DNA of 64,000 nucleotides from NCBI GenBank assembly GCA_965238125.1, contig OZ250179.1:4836001-4900000 (forward strand). Reading direction: 5' to 3'. This stretch comes from UBA6623 sp965238125. GTDB taxonomy: Bacteria; Acidobacteriota; Terriglobia; Bryobacterales; UBA6623. The notes under the pieces were generated by a model. The model was not told the DNA's origin, searched no databases, and saw only the letters and a list, made by a program, of their open reading frames with translations. Shown here piece after piece: positions 25,159 to 33,756 of this stretch (within the stretch, counting starts at the first letter, position 1; every line of letters begins with the position of its first letter). The translations under genes were made by a program, and so were the position numbers.

Positions 25159-25578
25159 CTACTGTCCCAAAATATCAAAAGTAGTCGTCCCCCGCTGCCG
25201 CACCTTGAAATAGGCCTCTTCCCATTGGCGGTGCGCCGGATGATCGGCGTATTTCTCGAGCGCCGCGATGTCCGCCATCTCCATGCAGACCGACCATTCG
25301 CGCACGCGTTGTTCGTATTCGGCTTCATCGCCGCCGGTTTTGTAATACAGGCGCATCGGACGGCGCAGCTTGCCGTACCAGACTTTATTGAAGCCGTCGA
25401 TCTTGTCGGGCAGCTCATCGGTCGCTTTGTAGAAAGCCTCCCAATCGGCTTCCGACGCATCCTCGACCGGCGTAAAGGCGAAGCAATGCATCAGTTTCTT
25501 TTCCCCGGCCGCTCCAACGCCGGTCAGCAGAAGCGCACCCAGTGCAATCACGGCGAAGCTTGTCCATCGCAAATTCAC
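25159..25578 (-). CDS. exported Dabb (stress-responsive A/B barrel) domain protein
   Basis: A 139-aa protein with a signal peptide (MNLRWTSFAVIALGALLLTG, then VGAAG) and a ferredoxin-like Dabb domain: KLMHCFAFTPVEDASEADWE, LPDKIDGFNKVWYGKL, and YADHPAHRQWEEAYFKVRQR with the typical Y-x-x-HPxH motif. Such domains dimerise and bind small molecules or act as simple lyases. An exported version is common in Planctomycetes and Acidobacteria. It stands 69 bp downstream of the Nramp-like transporter gene on the same strand, so the two may be co-transcribed. Confidence 0.88.
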   Translation of the reverse strand: MNLRWTSFAVIALGALLLTGVGAAGEKKLMHCFAFTPVEDASEADWEAFYKATDELPDKIDGFNKVWYGKLRRPMRLYYKTGGDEAEYEQRVREWSVCMEMADIAALEKYADHPAHRQWEEAYFKVRQRGTTTFDILGQ

Positions 25579-25647
25579 GTTCTCATCCTCCTCGTAAACG
25601 AATCGAGCCCAGGCGGGCCGAAGACTCTTGATTCTATCAATCGCGGC

Positions 25648-27021
25648 CTACCCCCCCAACCCAAGCAACCCGTCCACCACCGAAACGCCGGTCATCACAA
25701 GCATCAGGAACGATGTCACCCAGAGCGCCAACGTGATCCAGCCTCGCGGGGCAATAGTCTTCGGCAAGTGCCGGTAGCGCAAGTACACCGTCGCAAATCC
25801 CACCACCGGCAACATCGCCGCTTCAGTCAGGCCCGCGATCTTCACCATCACGACCGGCTCTTGGATCAGGAAAAAGAGCGCCGTCGGAACCGCGATATAC
25901 AACACCACGAGCCACCTGGTGTAAAACAGCCGCTTGCCCCAATCGGCGCGATCATATGCTTCGAGCAACGCCAACATGTCCGCCGTCATGCGGCTTCTGG
26001 AGGCGATCCCCGTGAAAACCGTCGAGTAAAAAATCGCCGCCGCCCCGATCAAGAACACCGGTCGCGACCCCGGACCCAGCGTTTCGGTATACATGTTCGA
26101 CAGCGTCGCGACCATCTCGCTGCCTTCGGGCATTACCCCCATGCCGTGCAAGACCCCCGCCCCGAGCAAGTAAAACGCCACCGTCGTAAACGTGTAGATG
26201 ACCATCGCATTGACCACGTCAATGCCCATCACGCGAATCCACCCCAGCGCCCGCCCCCGCCACGCACTCGTTTCCTCATGAGGACCCGTGTACCGCGCAT
26301 ACCCTTTTTCGATGCACCAATAGGAATAGCTCGATAACTCGCTTGCACCGACCCCGGTGATGCCGAATACCGCCACCGCCGTCATGAATCCGCCCGTAGG
26401 CATGTGAAACGACAACCCGTCGAGCACCTTCCCCCAGGAAAAATACTCCGGCCGGTCGAGCAGCAGCCCCGCCGATGCCACCGTCATCACCGTAAACGAG
26501 ACCACCAAAACTATCGAAAACTTCTCGACGAATCCGTAACTGCCCACCGCCAGCAGAACGACCGTCAGCCCGTTCACCACCAAGACCCAGGCCCATAGCG
26601 GGAACCCGGGTACGAGCTTGTCGAGCACCTCGGCAATGGCTCCGAGCATACCTCCGATGCCGAACTGAACGAAAATCTGTCCCAGGAACCAAACCCAAAC
26701 CACCCAGGAGACGCCCAGTCGCGGTCCCGGCACTCGGTTAAAGGCTTCGAGCGAGGTTTCGCCCGTTCCGATCGTGTAGCGGCCCAACTCATTCTGGACG
26801 ACGGTCTTGGCGACGCAACTAATCAGGATGAGCCACAGCAGGGCGTAGCCGTTCTCCGCGCCCAGGACCGTGGTCGCGATCAACTCGCCCGAGCCGACAA
26901 TCGCCCCGGCCAGAATGACGCCGGGGCCGATCTTGCGGGCAATCCCGGCGGGAGTGACCGGCGCTTCTTCGATGTCGTCGGAGGTGAGGCGATAGGGGTC
27001 GTGAGGCGGGGACGCAGGCAT
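25648..27021 (-). CDS. Nramp-family transporter lacking the canonical metal motifs
   Basis: A 457-aa inner-membrane protein with about 11 helices and the Nramp fold. Helix 1 reads GPGVILAGAIVGSGELIATT, where canonical Nramps have DPGN; here the motif is GSGE. Helix 6 reads FGITGVGASELSSYSYW, where canonical proteins have the MPH metal-binding motif. The Asp, Asn and Met ligands for Mn/Fe are therefore replaced, as in Nramp-related proteins that transport Mg or other substrates. The substrate cannot be predicted as manganese or iron. The start at 27021 gives a normal N-terminus of about 30 residues before helix 1. The Dabb gene follows. Confidence 0.88.
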   Translation of the reverse strand: MPASPPHDPYRLTSDDIEEAPVTPAGIARKIGPGVILAGAIVGSGELIATTVLGAENGYALLWLILISCVAKTVVQNELGRYTIGTGETSLEAFNRVPGPRLGVSWVVWVWFLGQIFVQFGIGGMLGAIAEVLDKLVPGFPLWAWVLVVNGLTVVLLAVGSYGFVEKFSIVLVVSFTVMTVASAGLLLDRPEYFSWGKVLDGLSFHMPTGGFMTAVAVFGITGVGASELSSYSYWCIEKGYARYTGPHEETSAWRGRALGWIRVMGIDVVNAMVIYTFTTVAFYLLGAGVLHGMGVMPEGSEMVATLSNMYTETLGPGSRPVFLIGAAAIFYSTVFTGIASRSRMTADMLALLEAYDRADWGKRLFYTRWLVVLYIAVPTALFFLIQEPVVMVKIAGLTEAAMLPVVGFATVYLRYRHLPKTIAPRGWITLALWVTSFLMLVMTGVSVVDGLLGLGG

Positions 27022-27279
27022 CAGAACGGTCGCATCCTACTCTAGCGCGCCCGCTTCGCCCGGCGTGGCTTCCCGTTTCAGCATGTTGGGAATGACGTGT
27101 TCCAGCCCGTGAGCAAGCGCCGCGACGGCCAGCCTCGAGTACCGCGCATTGCAATCCGGCATTAGTCTGAACGGGCTACAATCGTGACAACGCGGTCGGC
27201 AAGACCGTCGCGCCCCAAGAAACTCCCTGGGAGCTTCGGCGAGGGCGGGGTGAGTGTTGTTCCGGCAGGGATATTCGAA

Positions 27280-27936
27280 ATGAAACGGGTACTCAAGACC
27301 TTTCTGCTCATCGTGGCGCTTTACCTCGTCGTCGGTGCGGTGCTGGATCGCGTCATTTTCCCGGAACCGCCTGCCGACGATTCTTACTACCCGCCGGTCG
27401 GGTACTTCTTTGTCAGCGAGACGGAAGGGTTCGAGCAGCGCATTCTCAAACGCGAAGACGGACTTTTCTGGATCGAGTTGACCTTGCGCCCCCATGCACC
27501 GGGACCGCCCGAACATGTTCACACGTCTTTCGCCGAGCGTTTTATCGTCGCCGAGGGGACGCTGAGCCTGTCGGTCAATGGCGAGATCAAGGAACTCGGA
27601 CCTTCCGAGTCATTTCTGATTCCGCCCGGCACGCCCCATAAGCCTTTCAATCGAACCGACCAGCCGGTCGTCGTGCGCGGCCCGTTGACCGAGGAATACG
27701 CGATCCCCGAGCCCTTCAGCGTCTTCCTCACCCAGGTTTACGCCTTCTTTGACGAAGACCCGGCCAATCAGCAAGCTCCGCGGGCGTTACTCCAGATGTC
27801 GCGATTCAGCCCGGTATACGATTCGTGGTTGGCCGGACCGCCGATCGCGCTGCAGCGGTTGCTCTTCCACGCCGTCGGGCCGACGGCGCGCCTGCTGGGC
27901 TATCGCGCGTATTATCCCCGCTTCAAACCGGGCTGA
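27280..27936 (+). CDS. membrane-anchored cupin-domain protein
   Basis: A 218-aa protein from ATG 27280 with GGCAGGGA upstream. One N-terminal membrane anchor (VLKTFLLIVALYLVVGAVL, about residues 4-22) is followed by a cupin fold with LTLRPHAPGPPEHVHTSFAE (motif 1, two His and Glu metal ligands) and FLIPPGTPHKPFNRTDQPVV (motif 2, Pro-Gly and His). The domain probably faces the periplasm and binds a divalent metal. Its reaction is unknown. An earlier in-frame start at 27184 would add 32 residues of unlikely sequence ahead of the anchor. Confidence 0.85.
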   Translation: MKRVLKTFLLIVALYLVVGAVLDRVIFPEPPADDSYYPPVGYFFVSETEGFEQRILKREDGLFWIELTLRPHAPGPPEHVHTSFAERFIVAEGTLSLSVNGEIKELGPSESFLIPPGTPHKPFNRTDQPVVVRGPLTEEYAIPEPFSVFLTQVYAFFDEDPANQQAPRALLQMSRFSPVYDSWLAGPPIALQRLLFHAVGPTARLLGYRAYYPRFKPG

Positions 27937-27990
27937 GCGAAGCTGTCGTTCGCCGGTGCGTTCCCTCGAAGTGGGAGTCTGTCGATCCCG

Positions 27991-28923
27991 CTACCCCACC
28001 AGTGCGAAGGCTTTCTTCATGGCCTTGGCCGTGGTTTCGCTCGCCTTTTCGTCGTCCATATCGTCTAACTTCTGATTGAAAGGCTCACAGCGAATCGGAC
28101 CGTCGTATCCGATCTTCACGAGTGCCCCCAAGAACGCTTTCGCATCGATCATGCCGGTGGTCGCGGGCAATTCGCGCTGGTTGTCGTACTGCAATTCCCG
28201 CTCGATACCGGCGGGGGCGTCGTTGAGATCCGCGGAGACAACATCGCTGTTGGAAAGCTGCAAGATGTCGTCGGCCGTTTCGTGCGCCGTCCACCAATGC
28301 CAACTGTCGATGACCACGCCGATATTGGATTTGCCGGCTTCCGCGATCAGTTGCCGGCATTCTTTCATCGAGTGCACAAAGGCGTGACGGCGAGCGGTCC
28401 AAAGTCGTTTGGTGCCGAGATACTCCAGGCCTAAGCGTAGACCGGAATCTTCCAGCACGGAACCCACTTGCCGCAGCTGGCTGGAGGTCTGCTTGAAGTT
28501 CTCGAGATAGGTGAGCGTGTCACTGCGTGATGAAATCGCCGTTCCCACCCGAGTGACGCCGGCTTGTTGCAGTGCTTTCGCCTCTTCGGGCAATGCGGCC
28601 AAGCCGCTTGTGAACGCCTCTTCGTCGCCGCTCAAGCTGACCGACAGCGTCGCGGCGGCCCATTGCAGCTTGTTCGACCTCAGCGCTTCGACATACCGCG
28701 TAACACCTTCCTTCAGCAGCTGCGGGCCGAACGGTTGGACCGATTCAAACCCGTACTTCGCCGCCAATTCGATCGAACGGCCCTGGTCGGCTTCGACGCC
28801 GATGCTGCCGGGAATGAATGCAATGGTAAATTTTCTCCCGGCCGCCTGAGCATTTCCGGCCGCGAGGGCCGCGGCGGCCGCGATCCCGCCGTACAAAAAT
28901 TCGCGTCGATTGATGTGCGTCAT
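27991..28923 (-). CDS. Tat-exported TIM-barrel isomerase/epimerase-like protein
   Basis: A 310-aa protein from ATG 28923. The N-terminus THINRREFLYGGIAAAAALA is a twin-arginine signal, followed by AAGNAQA. The mature part is a xylose-isomerase-like TIM barrel with KYGFESVQPFGPQLLKEG, GLRLGLEYLGTKRLW (metal Glu), NIGVVIDSWHWWTAHETAD (Asp, His) and RELPATTGMIDAKAFLGALV. Members of this class act on sugars or sugar-like metabolites in the periplasm. It lies 53 bp downstream of RNase D on the same strand but is functionally unrelated. It resembles the gene at 40458 in architecture. Confidence 0.87.
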   Translation of the reverse strand: MTHINRREFLYGGIAAAAALAAGNAQAAGRKFTIAFIPGSIGVEADQGRSIELAAKYGFESVQPFGPQLLKEGVTRYVEALRSNKLQWAAATLSVSLSGDEEAFTSGLAALPEEAKALQQAGVTRVGTAISSRSDTLTYLENFKQTSSQLRQVGSVLEDSGLRLGLEYLGTKRLWTARRHAFVHSMKECRQLIAEAGKSNIGVVIDSWHWWTAHETADDILQLSNSDVVSADLNDAPAGIERELQYDNQRELPATTGMIDAKAFLGALVKIGYDGPIRCEPFNQKLDDMDDEKASETTAKAMKKAFALVG

Positions 28924-28976
28924 AGCGTCGCTACTGTAGCAAACAGGATGTCTCTGATGGTGAGATCCGCACGCCG

Positions 28977-30212
28977 TCAGGACTTGCTGTCTTCCCACGC
29001 GCAGCGTTCGACGCGGCCGCGCTCGAGCCGCAGCCCAAGGTCGCCGTTGAGCACCGCAACGAGTTCCTCGCCGACGTGATCAACCACGGCGGCCGGCAAC
29101 AACTTCGACTGTTTCAAGTCCTCGGAATCACGAAACTTCCCGCGCAGCAGCTTGATGAGCGTTTCGCCGTCGGCGAGGAAGCGCGCCGCGACGCCCTGCT
29201 CATGCGCCAGCAGATTGATGAAACAGCGGAGCACGCCGAGCGCCGGTCCCTCGTGAGGACGGGGCTCGGGACGGACCGGGGGTTTGACGAGCTGCTCGTC
29301 GGGGATGGCGAGAGCTTCCCCGATCGCATCGAGCAACTCGCGGCTGGCGTGGCTGTCGGGCTTCACCTTGAGGCCTCGAAAATGACTCAGATCTTCGGGC
29401 TTGCGCGGCGCCGCCCCGGCGAGCTTGCTGAGTACCTGGTCGTCGGCGATCCATTTTCGCGGAATGTTGCTCGAGCGGGCGCGATCCTCGCGCCAGCGAA
29501 CCACGCGACGCAGCACGGCGTAGCGCCGCGGGGAAACCCCGTTGCCGCCCGCCAACTTTTCGGCCAGCACGTCGGGGCCGGGGTCGTAGCGTTTGCGGTC
29601 CGACCACATCGCGGATACTTCCAGCGCCCAGTCGCGCCGTTCGCGGGCGTCGAGTTTGGCGAGCAGTCGCTCGGCGGTTTCGACGAGATGCTCGACATCG
29701 GCCAGCGCATAGACCGCCATGACTTCAGGCAGCGGCCGGCGCAACCAATCGGCGCGGGTGTGGGTCTTGGGCAATTGGATGTCAAGAACCTTCTTGAGCA
29801 GGTTGGAGAGCCCGATCTGGTCGCCCAACCCGCAAAGCGCCGCTCCGATGGAGGTATCGAATAGCGGCTCGGCGACCATGCCGTAGCCGTGATAAAGGCA
29901 GATCTGATCCTGCTCGGCCGAGTGCACGACTTTGAGGATTCTTGGGTTTCGTAAGACATCCAACAGCGGCGCGAGTGCCTGGGCGTCGAGCGCCGGCGGA
30001 TCCACCAGCCATGCTTCCTCGCGGTCGGCGATCTGGAGCAAACCCAATTGCGGAAAGTACGTCTTTTCGCGAACAAACTCGGTATCGAAGGCGATCATCG
30101 ATCGCTCCGAGAGGCGTGAAGCCAGGTCGGCTAGCCGCTGCTTGTCGTCAATCAGCCGGCGATGCGGGTTTTGCTCGACGGGGTGTCTTGAGGCGCGCGG
30201 GCGGGTTGACAT
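28977..30212 (-). CDS. rnd: ribonuclease D
   Basis: A 411-aa 3'-5' exonuclease for tRNA maturation. The DEDDy domain (about residues 25-200) shows MIAFDTEFVREKTYFPQLGL (Exo I, D-x-E), KVVHSAEQDQICLYHGYGMV (Exo II), and MAVYALADVEHL (Exo III, Y-x3-D). The helical HRDC region follows (about 230-315, PRRYAVLRRVVRWREDRARS). I chose ATG 30212 over an upstream ATG at 30365 because the additional 51 residues are unlike the family. Length is slightly above the usual 370-390 aa because of a C-terminal extension. Confidence 0.92.
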   Translation of the reverse strand: MSTRPRASRHPVEQNPHRRLIDDKQRLADLASRLSERSMIAFDTEFVREKTYFPQLGLLQIADREEAWLVDPPALDAQALAPLLDVLRNPRILKVVHSAEQDQICLYHGYGMVAEPLFDTSIGAALCGLGDQIGLSNLLKKVLDIQLPKTHTRADWLRRPLPEVMAVYALADVEHLVETAERLLAKLDARERRDWALEVSAMWSDRKRYDPGPDVLAEKLAGGNGVSPRRYAVLRRVVRWREDRARSSNIPRKWIADDQVLSKLAGAAPRKPEDLSHFRGLKVKPDSHASRELLDAIGEALAIPDEQLVKPPVRPEPRPHEGPALGVLRCFINLLAHEQGVAARFLADGETLIKLLRGKFRDSEDLKQSKLLPAAVVDHVGEELVAVLNGDLGLRLERGRVERCAWEDSKS

Positions 30213-30349
30213 GATTCTACGCTTAACAAAGAGTATAGAATTGTATCGATTATTGCGCGGGGAGCAAACCGACCCGGTTCCGGCCTCGACGGATGAAAGG
30301 ATAGACCCCGGCTCACCGACTTGGGCTCCTCCGCACCGCTTCTCAACCC

Positions 30350-31462
30350 ATGCTGCCCGATTCAATAGGCCAACGATCCGGTCCCGGGATCTTACTGATG
30401 ATGGCGGCTTTTGTTATCGTCGTCGCCGGCATGAAAGCCGCCGAGGCGATCTTGGTGCCGTTCTTGCTCGCCGCGTTCTTGGCCTTGATTTGTGGCCCGC
30501 CGATGTTCTGGCTCGAGCGCAAGGGCCTGCCTTCTTGGGCCGCGCTGCTGATCGTGATCGTCGTCGTCTTGAGCATTGGCTCGGGACTGGGCGTGCTGGT
30601 CGGCAAATCGCTCAACGCCTTTACCGCCGCGCTGCCCTCCTATCAACAGCGGCTGGAGGCACAGACCCGTGAGGTGCTCGCGTGGGCCGATTCGTGGGGC
30701 ATCGCCGTTCCCGACGAGGCCTTCGAGGGAATCGTCGACCCGGGCCAAGTGATGCAACTGGTCGGCCGTGTCCTTTCCGGACTGGGCGGCGTGCTGACCA
30801 ACGGTTTCTTGATCGCGCTGACCGTGCTGTTCATCTTGCTCGAGGCGTCGAGTTTCCCGGCGAAGCTGCGCGCCGCGTTCGGTGATTCGAACCAGGCCTT
30901 CGCGCGCTTCGATCAAATCGCGACGAACGTCAATCGCTATCTGGCGATCAAAACGGCGGTCAGCCTGACAACCGGCGTCACTGTGACGGCTTGGGTGGCG
31001 ATCATCGGGCTTGATTTCCCCTTGTTGTGGGGATTGTTGGCATTCTTGCTGAACTATGTTCCGAATATCGGCTCGATCATCGCCGCGGTGCCGGCCGTGT
31101 TGTTGGCCGTGATTCAACTCGGTTTCGGATCGGCTGGGCTGGTCGCCGCCGGGTACGCCGGATTGAACATATTGATGGGCAACGTCGTCGAACCGCGCTT
31201 CATGGGCCGCGGGCTGGGGCTGTCGACGCTGGTGGTTTTCTTGTCGTTGGTGTTTTGGGGTTGGGTCTTCGGCCCGGTCGGGATGCTGCTCTCCGTTCCG
31301 CTCACGATGACCGTCAAAATCGCGCTCGAAAGCAGCGAAGAAACCCGCTGGATCGCGATTTTACTCGGTTCGGAAGGGGGGGTACGAGAGGGAGGGTCGG
31401 AGGAAAAGGAGGCAGCGGGCGAACAATCGAGCGGGCGCTCGGAACGCCCGATGTCGCCCTAG
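30350..31462 (+). CDS. AI-2E family (PerM-like) membrane transporter
   Basis: A 370-aa inner-membrane protein with about eight helices. The N-terminal pair (GILLMMAAFVIVVAGMKAAE, then AILVPFLLAAFLALICGPP) carries the family P-FL-A-F-L pattern. A soluble linker follows, then WVAIIGLDFPLLWGLLAFLL, the signature NYVPNIGSIIAAVPAVLLAV, and NILMGNVVEPRFMGRGLGLS. The Gly/Glu/Ser-rich tail after about residue 340 is probably disordered. Homologues export autoinducer-2 or act as Na+/H+ antiporters; the substrate here is unknown. It is divergent from RNase D, with 137 bp between starts. Confidence 0.9.
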   Translation: MLPDSIGQRSGPGILLMMAAFVIVVAGMKAAEAILVPFLLAAFLALICGPPMFWLERKGLPSWAALLIVIVVVLSIGSGLGVLVGKSLNAFTAALPSYQQRLEAQTREVLAWADSWGIAVPDEAFEGIVDPGQVMQLVGRVLSGLGGVLTNGFLIALTVLFILLEASSFPAKLRAAFGDSNQAFARFDQIATNVNRYLAIKTAVSLTTGVTVTAWVAIIGLDFPLLWGLLAFLLNYVPNIGSIIAAVPAVLLAVIQLGFGSAGLVAAGYAGLNILMGNVVEPRFMGRGLGLSTLVVFLSLVFWGWVFGPVGMLLSVPLTMTVKIALESSEETRWIAILLGSEGGVREGGSEEKEAAGEQSSGRSERPMSP

Positions 31463-31470
31463 CGTCGCTA

Positions 31471-31575
31471 AGCTGGAGCCGCGAAGCGGCGGCCGGAATA
31501 TTACCTGGGGTGGAGCCAACGGCGGAACCCCAGGTACGGATCAAACGAGGTCGAGCCCCGAAAGGGCGGCAGGAA
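31471..31575 (-). repeat. dispersed intergenic repeat, copy a (reverse orientation)
   Basis: Read on the minus strand it gives CCTGCCGCCCTTTCGGGGCT, then the ACCTGGGGTTCCGCCGTTGG segment, a CACCCCAGG arm, and GCCGCTTCGCGGCTCC. This is the same order of short hairpins as the copies at 40278, 44175 and 57751. It lies just downstream of the AI-2E-type gene. Confidence 0.75.
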
Positions 31576-32005
31576 GGCGGGGGACCAGACGCCGCGAACC
31601 CGCCGCGGGGAAAGGCTTGGGGGGACGAACCGCCCTTCTGATTCTTGCCTGCCATGCTGAGAAGCACTTCCCCGGGCGCAACCTTGTTGGACTCCGGTCA
31701 TCCTTCAAGCCGCGGAGGCAGGAGATGTCCACGATCGCCCCCCTTCCGCGAGTTCCCCCCTCAGCCCCCCCACCGTGGACGGTCATGGGCTTCAGGGTTG
31801 CCGTGCTCAGGATAGCGGGTATGTCAAACTGGTTTTCCCGAGTTCGGGAGCTGTTTCCCGATCTCCCCCCATCAATGGAGCCACCGCGCCTTCGGCTTCC
31901 TTAGCGTGGAGCGCTACGTGGCGGCCATCTACCACTGCTGCGCCCGGCTGCCGCTACCGACCGAAGCGTGATTACACTTTCTTGGGAGAGGAGCCCGTTT
32001 TTTCA
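31576..32005. other. intergenic region upstream of glycosyltransferase, with direct repeat
   Basis: 430 bp without a supported gene. It holds one copy of a 36-bp direct repeat (31804-31839, TGCTCAGGATAGCGG at its start) whose partner lies at 34926-34961. A GGGAGAGGAG ribosome-binding region comes just before the ATG at 32006. The frame upstream of that ATG is open from 31775 but reads unlikely sequence. Confidence 0.5.
31804..31839 (+). repeat. 36-bp direct repeat, left copy
   Basis: TGCTCAGGATAGCGGGTATG continues with TCAAACTGGTTTTCCC. The partner at 34926-34961 matches at most positions. Together they flank the glycosyltransferase gene and the repeat cluster behind it, about 3.1 kb apart. 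Confidence 0.6.
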
Positions 32006-33640
32006 ATGAAGAAACACGCCACGGTCGTTTCTGCTTCCCGCCGGTACACGATTGCGGCCGTGTGCACAGTTTTGCTTTTCCTATTCTTGGGAGCTTTGTG
32101 GATCGATCAGCCTGGACTGTACTACGACGAAGTTTATTTCGTCTGGGCCAGCTATCCGGATCCCGCGCCGGGCAGTCCCGGCTACTTCGAGATCCTCGGA
32201 CGCCCCATGAAGCTGATGGTTGTCCCCTACACGGGTGCGCTCAAAGGATGGATCTATAGGATACTCTTCCAGGTCTTTCCGGGATCAGCGGCCACGGCGC
32301 GCTTGCCGGTCCTGTTGCTCGGGGCGGTGGCGATCCTTCTGTTGTACTGGCTCATCTCCCGTGTTGCGGATCGAAGAGTCGCGCTGGTAGCAGCGCTGCT
32401 GGCCGCCGCGGACTCAACATTTCTACTGACTACCCGACTGGACTGGGGCCCAGTAGCGATTCAGCGCTTCGGCCTGCTGGCGGGATGCTGCCTGTTGGTG
32501 AAGTGGCATCGAGCAGGCCACAGGGCCTACCTCGCGGCCGGCTTCTTCGTTTTTGGGCTCGGGGCCTTTGACAAGCTGTCGTTTTTGTGGCTTTTGGCTG
32601 CTCTGGCGGCCGTCACGCTTGCACTTTTCCCGAAACTGGTTCTGCGACGCCGGACTGTGTCGTGGGCGGCGCCGGCGGCGATGGCGTTTCTCATCGGCTT
32701 TCTCCCCGTGATTCTCTACTACGCTGAGCCGACTGCCGCGCGGTCGTCTCTGGCGCTCGATTGGGACAGAGGCTCCTGGCAAAAAAAGGTGGGAATGCTT
32801 CGAGGAACCCTGGACGGTACGGCGGTTCCAAATGCCGTTGTCATGCCCGAGGCCCCAGGGCGAGGCCCAGTAGTATCGGGTCTCGAACGAGCTATCAGTT
32901 TGGTTGGCGGTCCGGAAAGACCGGCACTGTTCTTTCCTGCTCTCTTGGTCGCGGTGTGCCTGCTGCCACTCACTCTGCGCAGCTCCTACCGCAAACTAGC
33001 GGTGTTCTCGGCCGGATATTGCGTCCTGGCGTGGGCGATTATGTTCCTCCTTCAGGAAGCCGGCTCGGTTCACCACCTAGCGCTGGTTTATCCGTTTCCC
33101 CACGTGTTCGTGGCCGGGTCTGCGTTCGGCATTGTTGAGAGCGTGCGGCGGCCAGGATTCCGGCGCGTCTTGCGAGCAGTCCTCGTCTTGGCGGCGTTGT
33201 TGATCGTAGTCGACGGGGTGCGGCTCGCCCTTGGTTTTCATGTGCGTCTGGCTCGCCAAGGGGAGCGCGCGATCTGGTCTTCCGCAATCTACGACTTGCA
33301 CGAGAGTCTGCTGAAGATGCAGCCGGCACCGACGGTCACGCTGGATTGGGGGATCGCGGCACAGATTCGATTTCTTTCCCGGGCAAGAACTCCAATCCAT
33401 GAGTGGTCGTCCATGGAAACCGTCCCCCAGTTACCCAGCCTGCTGGAAATACCAGAGGTCCTCTATCTTGGGTTTGCAGAAAACCCGGGCGTGCCTGGGG
33501 TAACGCCGCTTTTCCAGAAGCTGGTTCGCTCGAGGGGCTACGACTGGGAGCGTGTCGCAACGATTGCCGACCGGACGGGCCGGCCGATGTACTACGTCCA
33601 TCGAGTTACGGGGCATGCCGGCGCGGCGTCCGGGCCATAA
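32006..33640 (+). CDS. integral membrane glycosyltransferase, family 39/PMT-ArnT type
   Basis: A 544-aa membrane protein with about 11-12 helices. After helix 1 the first periplasmic loop contains WIDQPGLYYDEVYFVWASYP; the acidic DE pair after Y-Y is where GT39/GT83 enzymes carry the catalytic Asp. Helices such as LPVLLLGAVAILLLYWLISR and YLAAGFFVFGLGAFDKLSFL follow. The C-terminal loop domain ends at YYVHRVTGHAG. Such enzymes transfer a sugar from a polyprenyl-phosphate donor to lipid or protein on the outer face of the inner membrane. The start at 32006 is set by GGGAGAGGAG upstream. The gene stands alone between repeats and may be horizontally acquired. Confidence 0.8.
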   Translation: MKKHATVVSASRRYTIAAVCTVLLFLFLGALWIDQPGLYYDEVYFVWASYPDPAPGSPGYFEILGRPMKLMVVPYTGALKGWIYRILFQVFPGSAATARLPVLLLGAVAILLLYWLISRVADRRVALVAALLAAADSTFLLTTRLDWGPVAIQRFGLLAGCCLLVKWHRAGHRAYLAAGFFVFGLGAFDKLSFLWLLAALAAVTLALFPKLVLRRRTVSWAAPAAMAFLIGFLPVILYYAEPTAARSSLALDWDRGSWQKKVGMLRGTLDGTAVPNAVVMPEAPGRGPVVSGLERAISLVGGPERPALFFPALLVAVCLLPLTLRSSYRKLAVFSAGYCVLAWAIMFLLQEAGSVHHLALVYPFPHVFVAGSAFGIVESVRRPGFRRVLRAVLVLAALLIVVDGVRLALGFHVRLARQGERAIWSSAIYDLHESLLKMQPAPTVTLDWGIAAQIRFLSRARTPIHEWSSMETVPQLPSLLEIPEVLYLGFAENPGVPGVTPLFQKLVRSRGYDWERVATIADRTGRPMYYVHRVTGHAGAASGP

Positions 33641-33756
33641 ACCGCCCGAAGCAAGGGCAAGATAGACGACGAACGCCTGTATGCCCGCCGACAGCCCACC
33701 TCGCGGGCCGCGGACGGTGGGGGAGGGCTGGAAAGCCGCCGATCGTCCGGCCCTTG

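Noticed and set aside
24707..25184. ORFs behind the IS110 transposase on both strands
   Set aside because: Low-complexity Ser/Pro/Arg composition and mutual overlap; more likely the element's non-coding end.
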